From Catellatospora bangladeshensis (GTDB lineage Bacteria > Actinomycetota > Actinomycetes > Mycobacteriales > Micromonosporaceae), in the NCBI RefSeq assembly GCF_016862575.1, contig NZ_BONF01000010.1, positions 248,001 through 312,000 of the forward strand: 64,000 bases of DNA, read 5' to 3'. Shown here piece by piece: positions 58,065-64,000 of the stretch. Both the position numbers and the translations under genes were made by a program. Numbering within the stretch: position 1 is the stretch's first letter; the number at the start of each line of letters is the position of its first letter. The notes beneath the pieces are model-generated. The model did not search any database. It was not told the DNA's origin and was given only the letters and a program-made list of their open reading frames with translations.

Positions 58065-58345
58065 GGGTTCTCCTGTGGCTTGCGGAGCCACCGCTGGGCG
58101 ATCTGCGCCAGCGGTGCGGTGTCCAGGGTGTGGAACTTGTAGCGGCCTTCGCGGCGGGTGCGCACCAGCCCCGCCTCCTCCAGCAGCTCGAGATGCTGCG
58201 AGATCGCCTGCCGGGAGGAGCTGATCTGATGCTGGGTGGCCAGCCGCGCGCAGATCTCGAACAGAGTCTGGTCGTCGCGCTCGGCCAGCCCGTCGAGAAT
58301 GCGCCTGCGCGTAGGGTCGGCCAGCGCTTTGAAAACGTCGCCCAC
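58061..58345 (-). CDS. ArsR-family transcriptional regulator
   Basis: A winged-helix repressor of 94 residues from GTG 58345 (TTG 58363 and GTG 58354 are alternatives). Sequence FKALADPTRRRILDGLAERD, then ISSSRQAISQHLELLEEAGL and VRTRREGRYKFHTLDTAPLA is typical. No ANTAR-type or CxCxxC metal motif is visible, so it is a SdpR/YceK-like non-metal member. Promoter and a perfect operator palindrome lie just upstream; GTG 58345 is 7 bases after the -10 box, so the mRNA is probably leaderless. Autoregulation with the VOC gene is the obvious model. Confidence 0.9.
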   Translation of the reverse strand: MGDVFKALADPTRRRILDGLAERDDQTLFEICARLATQHQISSSRQAISQHLELLEEAGLVRTRREGRYKFHTLDTAPLAQIAQRWLRKPQENP

Positions 58346-58352
58346 GTCAGCC

Positions 58353-58382
58353 ACTATAGGCAAGTAACCACTTGCCTATCAA
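58353..58382 (-). promoter_or_regulatory. ArsR operon promoter with perfect operator palindrome
   Basis: Minus strand: TTGATA (58377-58382), 18-nt spacer, TATAGT (58353-58358). The spacer is filled by the perfect inverted repeat ATAGGCAAGT-AACC-ACTTGCCTAT (58356-58365 and 58370-58379), overlapping both boxes. Transcription would start at about 58346, next to GTG 58345. Confidence 0.8.
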
Positions 58383-58415
58383 GCCGCCATCCCGGGGCTT
58401 ATTCCGCGCTGCGGA

Positions 58416-58672
58416 AACGGACAGGCCGGCGGTCGCTCACCCCCGTCAGCGACCGCCGGCCTTCTACTGTCCGGGTGGACGCCGTCCCCCAACGGCATCT
58501 GTCCACCCATCCCCCTGTGCACTTCGCTCGGCGCCTCCTGACGGAATCTCTCCGCCCGGGCCGGCCCGCTGGGACCCCTGGGGCCTTCATCGAGCGTCGC
58601 GCCACTGCTGAACACGCTACGTCGGCCGACAGGGCCCCGTCCAGGGCAAACTCAAGATTTTTTCACTGAACG
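58416..58672. other. Structured intergenic region, possible small RNA
   Basis: The 552 bases from 58383 to 58934 have no convincing gene. Within it are a perfect 15-bp hairpin (58423-58437 with 58448-58462) embraced by GGACAG/CTGTCC, a nested hairpin GGTGGAC/GTCCACC with inner GCCGT/ACGGC near 58474-58505, a GCCCGGGCCGGCCC-type stem, and an AT-rich stretch ending in TTTTTT (58651-58664 region). Such order of stems without coding potential could be a non-coding RNA; strand and limits are unknown. Confidence 0.3.
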
Positions 58673-58934
58673 TAATCGAGACCTCTACGCTCCGCAGTCA
58701 GCGGGCAGGTTGTCCTCTCCGGCTGTGTACCGCACCACCGGCTGCTCAAACCTTGACGGACCAGTCCGTGTTCCCGGCCCGCCACTCCAGCCGCCCCAGG
58801 TTGACGAAACCGGCGTGGACCAGGCCGGCCACATGCCGGGGAGCCTGAGGCGATCTCGCAACGGTGTCCGAAGTGGCGGCCCGTAAGGTGATGCGCATGC
58901 CAGTCCCGCCCCTGACGCCGCCCCGGTGCGAGGC

Positions 58935-59873
58935 ATGAGCCTGCTGCTCGAACCCCACCAGGCGCAGACCGCCCCGCCGCCCGCCCCGCCCGCGCCGTTC
59001 ACCGCCTGGTGCCGCCGGGTCGCCGAGTCCCGCGCCTTCGAGATCGCGATCGTCGTCGCCATCGGCGCCAACGCCGTCCTGCTCGGCATCGAGACGTACC
59101 CGGACCTCGGCGCGGCCCGGCCCTGGCTGCAGGCCCTGGAGTGGATGTTCCGGGTCGTCTTCGTGGCCGAGATCGCGATCCGGCTGCTCAGCTACGGCAG
59201 GCGCCCGCAGGACTTCTTCCGGCACGGCTGGAACGTCTTCGACCTCGCGGTGATCGCGGCCGCGTTCGTGCCCGGCCTGCACGGCGACTCGGCCGTGCTG
59301 CGCGTGGTGCGGATCGCCCGGGTGGTGCGGCTGGTGCGCTTCTCGCCCGGCCTGCGCACCATCGTCAACGCGCTGCTGCGCAGCCTGCCCGGCGTCGGCG
59401 GCTTCCTCGCCCTGGCGATGGTCACCTTCTACGTGTACGGCATGGCGGGCTGGCTGATCTTCGCCGAGCACTACCCGGAGCAGTACGGCACCATCGGCCG
59501 GGCCGTGCTGACGCTGTTCGTGCTGCTGTCCCTGGAGACGCTGCCCGACCTCATCGAGCAGGGCCTGGCCCTGTCGCCGTGGACGCTGGTGTACTACGTC
59601 AGCTACGTGCTCATCACGGCGAACCTGCTGCTCAACATCCTGATGGCGGTCATCGTCAACTCGATGGAGGAGGCGCGGCGGCTGGACATGACCCGGGGAC
59701 TGGCGCCCGACTTCGACTCCGACGGCGACGGCGAGCCGGACCACGTGGACCGGATCCTCATCACCCAGCGCCTCGACGACCTGCGGGCCGTCCTCGACGA
59801 GCTGGAGCGCGACCTGCGGATCGACCGGGACGCCCCGGCGAGCGCGCGCGACCACACCCGTACGCGGACCTAG
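58935..59873 (+). CDS. Voltage-gated-type cation channel (single six-helix repeat)
   Basis: A 312-residue ion transport protein (PF00520) with one six-helix unit like BacNav/NaChBac. S1 begins at about 35 (FEIAIVVAIGANAVLLGIET); S4 has the repeated arginines RVVRIARVVRLVRFSPGLR; S5-pore-S6 (about 150-240) contains FVLLSLETLPDLIEQG in the filter position, where NaChBac has TLESWS, so the glutamate is kept, then LLNILMAVIVNSMEEARR. The tail carries DFDSDGDGEPDHVDR, an EF-hand-like D-x-D-x-D-G loop, and a final helical coiled-coil-like stretch that could tetramerise. GTG 58926 is an alternative start. Upstream 58683-58934 holds nothing recognisable. Confidence 0.88.
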   Translation: MSLLLEPHQAQTAPPPAPPAPFTAWCRRVAESRAFEIAIVVAIGANAVLLGIETYPDLGAARPWLQALEWMFRVVFVAEIAIRLLSYGRRPQDFFRHGWNVFDLAVIAAAFVPGLHGDSAVLRVVRIARVVRLVRFSPGLRTIVNALLRSLPGVGGFLALAMVTFYVYGMAGWLIFAEHYPEQYGTIGRAVLTLFVLLSLETLPDLIEQGLALSPWTLVYYVSYVLITANLLLNILMAVIVNSMEEARRLDMTRGLAPDFDSDGDGEPDHVDRILITQRLDDLRAVLDELERDLRIDRDAPASARDHTRTRT

Positions 59874-59919
59874 CGGCGCCACGGCAGGGGCATGGCCGGG
59901 CGTCTATGCTGTGGCCACG

Positions 59920-61476
59920 ATGGACACCACGCCGCAGCAGACCCGGGCCGACCTGGTCCGGCTCGTCGCCGCCGAGGCCGTGTCCAACATCGGCACCCGG
60001 ATGACCTTCTTCGCCATCCCGTGGCTGGTGCTGGTCACCACCGGCGATCCGGTCAAGGTCGGCCTGGTGGCCGGGGCGGAGACGCTGACGTACGTGGTCA
60101 GCGGGGTGCTCGCCGCGCCGCTGCAGGACCGGATCGGCGCCCGGCGCACCTCCCTGTGGTCGGACGCGGGCAGCGTCGCGGTGATGGCCGCGGTCGCGCT
60201 CGCCGGGCGGCAGAGCTTCGCGCTGCTGCTGGTGCTGGTCGCGGTGCTGGGCGTGCTGCGCGCGCAGGGCGACCGGGCCAAGACGACGCTGCTGGTGCCG
60301 CTGATGGGCGCCACCGGCACCGACTACGCCCGGGTCGCCGCGGTGCGTGAGGGCGTGCTGCGCACCTCGACGCTGCTGGGCTCGTCGCTGGCCGGGGTCG
60401 CCGTGGTGGTGCTCGGGCCGATCGGCGGCATCTGGTTCGACGCGGCCACGTACGTCGTCGCGGTCGCGCTGACCGTCCCGACCCGCACGGCGGAGGCCGC
60501 CGCGCCGGAGACCCCGGCGGTGCCGTACTTCACCGCGCTGCGCGACGGGTTCACCTGGTTCCGGCGCAACCGGCTGATGCGCGCGGTGACCGGCATGCTG
60601 TTCTTCACCAACCTGTTCAACCAGGCCGCGGCCGTGGTGTTCGTGCCCCTGTGGGTGTACGCCAACATGGACGACCCGGCCGCGCTCGGCGCCGTCGCGA
60701 CCGCGTACGCCGTCGGCCTGATCGCCGGGAACGCGCTGGTGGCCTGGCTGTCCCCGGTCCTGCCGCGGTATCCGATGCTGGTGGCCGGCTACCTCATCGG
60801 CGGCGTGCCGCGTTTCCTGGTGCTGGCGCTGTCCGACGACCTGCTCGTGATCGTCGCCGTGACGGTGGTGGGCGGGGTGGCCATGTCGTCGCTCAACCCG
60901 ACCGTCGGCGCGATGATCTACCAGCGGACGCCGAAGGAAATGCTGGCCCGGATGGGCGGCATCATCACCGCGGTGGCGTTCGGCGGGGTGCCGCTCGGCG
61001 GGCTGCTCGCCGGATACCTGGTGCGGTTCTTCGGGCTGACCGACGCGATCCTCGTGGCGACCGGGCTCTACTTCGCGGTGACGCTGACCCCGGTGATCGG
61101 GCACCGGCTGTGGCGCGAACTCGACGACACCGCGCCCGCCCCGCCCAAACCGGGCGACGGCAGGCCGCTGCCCGCGCTGTACGGCCTGGCCGGGGCGGTC
61201 ACCGGGCCACGGGTCAGCCTGCGGTACGCCGACGGCGGCTGGACCCTGCACGCCCGGCACGGCCTGCGCCGCCTGGCACGGCAGCGGCCGGTCGCACCCG
61301 GTGCCGCGGTCGGCGCGCTGACCCGGCTGGACGTGCCGCCGCTGCACGCGGCGCTGCGCGAGACCGTCACGCACGAGCGCGCCAGGGTCGCCGACCGGAC
61401 CCGCACGGTGCGCACCCGAGTCGTCCACCTGGAACGCCGCCTGGCCGAACTCACCAGCGCCCTGGAACGCGGTTAG
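59920..61476 (+). CDS. MFS transporter with long cytoplasmic C terminus
   Basis: A 518-residue member of the enterobactin-exporter/MFS_3 type: VSNIGTRMTFFAIPWLVLVT (helix 1), the loop QDRIGARRTSLWSD (D-R-x-G-R-R equivalent) between helices 2 and 3, and about 12 helices to residue 410, followed by a soluble basic tail of about 110 residues with a helical end (TRTVRTRVVHLERRLAELTS) likely forming a coiled coil. The tail is unusual for MFS exporters. ATG 59920 lies 9 bases after TATGCT (59905-59910), fitting a leaderless message. The PKS/NRPS genes that follow suggest a possible product exporter, which is inference. Confidence 0.88.
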   Translation: MDTTPQQTRADLVRLVAAEAVSNIGTRMTFFAIPWLVLVTTGDPVKVGLVAGAETLTYVVSGVLAAPLQDRIGARRTSLWSDAGSVAVMAAVALAGRQSFALLLVLVAVLGVLRAQGDRAKTTLLVPLMGATGTDYARVAAVREGVLRTSTLLGSSLAGVAVVVLGPIGGIWFDAATYVVAVALTVPTRTAEAAAPETPAVPYFTALRDGFTWFRRNRLMRAVTGMLFFTNLFNQAAAVVFVPLWVYANMDDPAALGAVATAYAVGLIAGNALVAWLSPVLPRYPMLVAGYLIGGVPRFLVLALSDDLLVIVAVTVVGGVAMSSLNPTVGAMIYQRTPKEMLARMGGIITAVAFGGVPLGGLLAGYLVRFFGLTDAILVATGLYFAVTLTPVIGHRLWRELDDTAPAPPKPGDGRPLPALYGLAGAVTGPRVSLRYADGGWTLHARHGLRRLARQRPVAPGAAVGALTRLDVPPLHAALRETVTHERARVADRTRTVRTRVVHLERRLAELTSALERG

Positions 61477-61519
61477 ATAGGCGACGGCCGCTGGACACGG
61501 TCCGGCGAGCGCACCGAAG

Positions 61520-62902
61520 ATGTTCAACATGACCGATGTGACATGGGATTCGCCCGTCCGCGCCAGACCGTCACATCTGGTGGAACTGCCGCTCAGCCCG
61601 CTGCAGGCCCGCTGGTGGTTCCTGTGCACCAGCTATCCCGGCGGCATGTCGCCGCTGGTGGACCTCGTGCACCGGCTGCGCGGACCGCTGGACGCCGGCG
61701 CCTGGGCGCGCGCGGTCGACGCGGTGGTGAACCGGCACGAGATCCTGCGCACCCTGTTCGCCTCCCGGCCCGGCGGTCCCGTTCAGCTCGTCGGCCCGCC
61801 CGACGGCATCCGCATGGAGGTCATCGACCTGCGGGACCTGCCCGCCGGCCGGCGCGAGGAGCGGGCCCGCGAGCTGCTCGACGAGCGCCGCCGCCTGACC
61901 CTGGATCTGGAGACCGGGCCGCTGGTGCACACGTCGCTGCTGCGGCTGGCCGACGACGACCACGTGTGGCGGATGACGATCCACCACATCCTGGCCGACG
62001 GCGCCTCGCTGGCCGTCATCGACCGCGAGCTGACCGCGCTCTACCCCGTGCTGGCCGCGGGCCGCGAACCCGACCTGCCCGCCCCGGCCGTGCAGTACGG
62101 CGACTACGCGGTGTGGCAGGCGCACGCCGACACCGAGCAGGCCGATGAGGATCGCGCCTACTGGCGCGAGCAGCTCGCCGGGCTGGTGCCGCTGGAGCTG
62201 GTCGAGGCGCTGCCCCGGCCCGCCGCCAAGGGCGCGCCCGCCGCCGAGGTCACCCGGACGCTGGACGCGGAGCTGACCCGGCGGATCGAGGAGCTGGCCC
62301 GTGGCGCGCGCGGCACCCGGTTCATGGTGCTGCTCGCGGCCCTGCACGTGCTGCTGGCGCAGGCGAGCGGGCAGGACGGCTTCGCGATCGGCATCCCGGT
62401 GGCCGGGGCCGGGCGGGCCCGTCCCGAGCTGGCCGGGATCGTCGGCCTGTTCAACAACGCGCTGGCGCTGCGCGGCGACCTGTCCGGCGATCCGCCGTTC
62501 GGCGAGCTGCTGGCCCGCACCCGGGAGACGGTGCTCGACGCGCTGGACCACCAGGAGCTGCCCTGGGGCCAGGTGGTCGCGCTGCTCGACGAACCCGCCG
62601 ACCCCGGCCGGGCGCAGGGTTTCCAGGCCATGTTCCTGCACGACGAGGTCGAGCCGGCGGCCCGCCTGGTCCTGCCCGGCCTGCGGGTGGAGGGCTTCCC
62701 GCTGGGCATCCCCCGCGTGCTGCACGACCTGATGGTGTACGCCGGGCCGAGCCCCGAGGGCCTGTCCCTGAAGTTCGTCTACGACACCGGAGTGCTGGCC
62801 GAACCCACCGTGACCGCCCTGGCCGCCACCTACGAGCACCTGCTGCGCACCGCCGTCGAGGACCCCGGCCTCCGCCTGTCCGAGCTGGGCAAGCAGCGCT
62901 GA
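61520..62902 (+). CDS. Stand-alone NRPS condensation-domain protein
   Basis: A 460-residue protein consisting of one condensation domain (about 20-450). Conserved motifs: LSPLQARWWFLCTSYPGGMS (C1), VVNRHEILRTLF (C2), the active-site IHHILADGASLAVIDRELTA with HHxxxDG intact (about 153-159), YGDYAVWQ (C4) and IVGLFNNALALR (C5). No carrier or adenylation domain. Such free enzymes join an acyl or peptidyl chain from a carrier protein to an amine or alcohol, or release it. It is convergent with a type I PKS whose last domain is a carrier protein: a plausible chain donor. Start ATG 61520 (or 61529). Confidence 0.92.
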   Translation: MFNMTDVTWDSPVRARPSHLVELPLSPLQARWWFLCTSYPGGMSPLVDLVHRLRGPLDAGAWARAVDAVVNRHEILRTLFASRPGGPVQLVGPPDGIRMEVIDLRDLPAGRREERARELLDERRRLTLDLETGPLVHTSLLRLADDDHVWRMTIHHILADGASLAVIDRELTALYPVLAAGREPDLPAPAVQYGDYAVWQAHADTEQADEDRAYWREQLAGLVPLELVEALPRPAAKGAPAAEVTRTLDAELTRRIEELARGARGTRFMVLLAALHVLLAQASGQDGFAIGIPVAGAGRARPELAGIVGLFNNALALRGDLSGDPPFGELLARTRETVLDALDHQELPWGQVVALLDEPADPGRAQGFQAMFLHDEVEPAARLVLPGLRVEGFPLGIPRVLHDLMVYAGPSPEGLSLKFVYDTGVLAEPTVTALAATYEHLLRTAVEDPGLRLSELGKQR

Positions 62903-62908
62903 CCTCGG

Positions 62909-62957
62909 GATCGAGGCTCCCGCCAGGCCTGCCTGGCCGCAGGCGGGAGCCTCGATC
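62909..62957. terminator. Bidirectional terminator between the condensation and PKS genes
   Basis: Perfect 16-bp stem (62909-62924 with 62942-62957) with an inner GGCC/GGCC pairing, located between two convergent stop codons. Confidence 0.85.
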
Positions 62958-62966
62958 AGCGGTGGA

Positions 62967-64000
62967 TCAGGGACGGTCGGCGGGCAGGCGCTGCTCGATG
63001 GTCTTGGCCATCGCGGACAGGGTCGGCGCGTCGAAGATCTGGCGCATCGAGAGCCGGACCCCGTAGGCCGCCCGGACTTGGGCGACGAGCTGCACGGCCG
63101 TCAGCGACGTGCCGCCCACGGCGAAGAAGTCGTCGTCAGGCCCGAGGTGCTCGATGCCGAGCAGCGCCGTCCATACGGCCGCCAGCCCTACGGCCGGGCC
63201 CGGCGAGGTTGCCTGCCCGGCGAGCTGATCCGGCGGGGCCTCGTGCCTGGCGACCTGGGCGGCCGCAGCGCCTTCCGCCGAGTTGCCGGTCGCCGCAGCG
63301 GCCGCCACGGGCGGATCGGGGTCGATCCAGTGCCGGCTCCGCTCGTAGGGGTAGCCGGGCAGCGGCACCCGGCGGCCCGTGCCGCCGACGGTGACCGGCA
63401 GGCCCTGCACCCACAGCCGCCCGGCGGCGGTGTAGCAGGTCGTGACGGCGTCGGCGGGTTCACCGGCGGCGGGCAGGCTGTGCAGCGGCGCGGGTGAGCC
63501 CTTGGGCAACTGCATCTGCGCCAGCCCGGCCAGCTGCCGCCCCGGCCCGCACTCCAGGAACTGGGTCGCGCCACCGGCCAGCGCCACCGCGACCGCAGGT
63601 CCGAACAGGACCGGCTCACCCAGCAGCCCGGCCCAGTGAGCCGGATCGGTCGCGTCGGACGGGGTCACCGGCTGCCCGGTGCGGCAGGACAGGTAGGGCT
63701 GCGCCGGGGCGGACGGGTGGGCCGCCGCCACCGCCACCGCCAGCTCGTCCAGCATGGCGGCGGTGACGGCGCCGCGCTCGGGCAGGTCCGCGCGCAGCCG
63801 CCGGGCCTGGATCGGGCGTCCCGTCGCCGGATCGGTGAGCGGCTGCGCGAACACCTCGGCCGGCGCGGTGACGACGCTGCTCGCCGGGCCGTTGACCGCC
63901 ACGACCGCCGCCTCCGGCGGCAGCAGCCCGGCCAGCGTCGCCGCGCTCGCCGACACGGTGAATGCGGGAGTCGTCGGCAGTCTCTCCTGCAGCCGCCCGT
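62967..64000 (-). CDS. Type I polyketide synthase, C-terminal AT-ACP part
   Basis: The frame is open to the right window edge, so at least 344 codons of a larger gene are seen. The visible part begins within an acyltransferase domain (AAVVAVNGPASSVVTAPAEV and YLSCRTGQPVTPSDATDPAH, ending FLECGPGRQLAGLAQ), then the post-AT linker VPLPGYPYERSRHWIDP, a low-complexity linker and a terminal carrier protein (VWTALLGIEHLGPDDDFFAV, GGTSLTAVQLVAQVRAAYGV) whose serine in GGTSL is the phosphopantetheine site. No reductive or thioesterase domain follows, so the chain must be passed on in trans. The carrier ends RLSMRQIFDAPTLSAMAKTI, NRPS-like in style, matching the condensation protein next door. Confidence 0.92.
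   Translation of the reverse strand, partial: GRLQERLPTTPAFTVSASAATLAGLLPPEAAVVAVNGPASSVVTAPAEVFAQPLTDPATGRPIQARRLRADLPERGAVTAAMLDELAVAVAAAHPSAPAQPYLSCRTGQPVTPSDATDPAHWAGLLGEPVLFGPAVAVALAGGATQFLECGPGRQLAGLAQMQLPKGSPAPLHSLPAAGEPADAVTTCYTAAGRLWVQGLPVTVGGTGRRVPLPGYPYERSRHWIDPDPPVAAAAATGNSAEGAAAAQVARHEAPPDQLAGQATSPGPAVGLAAVWTALLGIEHLGPDDDFFAVGGTSLTAVQLVAQVRAAYGVRLSMRQIFDAPTLSAMAKTIEQRLPADRP

Noticed and set aside
58685-58934. Possible gene remnant on the minus strand before the channel gene (peptide ending WRAGNTDWSVKV)
   Set aside because: A protein-like stretch of about 30 residues only, with no start, no conserved motif and no ribosome site; too little to call.

Overview
The window is very GC-rich actinobacterial DNA with dense genes, many GTG starts, GTGA/ATGA overlaps, SARP, SigE-type ECF and F420-type genes, and probable leaderless promoters. 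The gene mix and the recurring GGGCACCTTCTT hairpin point to a Micromonosporaceae member (Catellatospora, Micromonospora or Actinoplanes type). That placement is inference; no rRNA or marker gene is present.

Layout. At 1-2.8 kb is the 3' end of a phage-defence operon: a DUF2791/BrxD-like ATPase cut by the window edge, then an Lhr-like BrxHI-type helicase, as at the end of a type 2 BREX (Pgl) locus. At 3.1-13.4 kb are a large SARP/NB-ARC/TPR regulator, two secreted proteins (Calx-beta-like and an M4 metalloprotease), a DapA-family lyase divergent from a LysR gene, a phosphoesterase, and a membrane-protein/XRE pair behind a striking inverted-repeat promoter. At 13.4-24.9 kb are DUF1152, AI-2E, a membrane-anchored GH3 glucosidase, a methyltransferase, a 31-residue membrane peptide, a FUSC exporter, an F420-type oxidoreductase, DinB and an unknown pair. 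At 25-39 kb is polysaccharide-degrading cargo (GH99/71-like with two CBM32 domains; rhamnogalacturonan lyase with CBM2), a kinase-like protein with an HhH protein, an alcohol dehydrogenase, an ABC-2 exporter and secreted proteins. Next comes a scar region holding an IS481 remnant and a duplicated 3' end of the lyase gene.

At 39-53 kb are an ECF sigma factor with a probable anti-sigma gene, a four-ORF overlapping NhaD/ArsB-type transporter operon with microproteins, two two-component systems, three STAS proteins lacking the usual phosphorylatable serine, a TerC gene behind a probable yybP-ykoY (Mn2+) riboswitch, and a PrsW-family membrane protein. At 53-62 kb are an MBL hydrolase/SDR operon divergent from TetR, a second SDR, a VOC/ArsR operon with a perfect operator palindrome in its promoter, a voltage-gated-type channel and an MFS transporter. 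The right edge opens a biosynthetic cluster: a stand-alone NRPS condensation domain convergent with the 3' end (AT-ACP) of a type I PKS running out of the window.

The most distinctive non-coding material is a 52-bp inverted-repeat element present in two identical copies in opposite orientation plus degenerate and half copies, several other long palindromes at gene ends, and operator-like palindromes that can be aligned with promoter hexamers. Nothing here was database-checked; family names come from recognised motifs.
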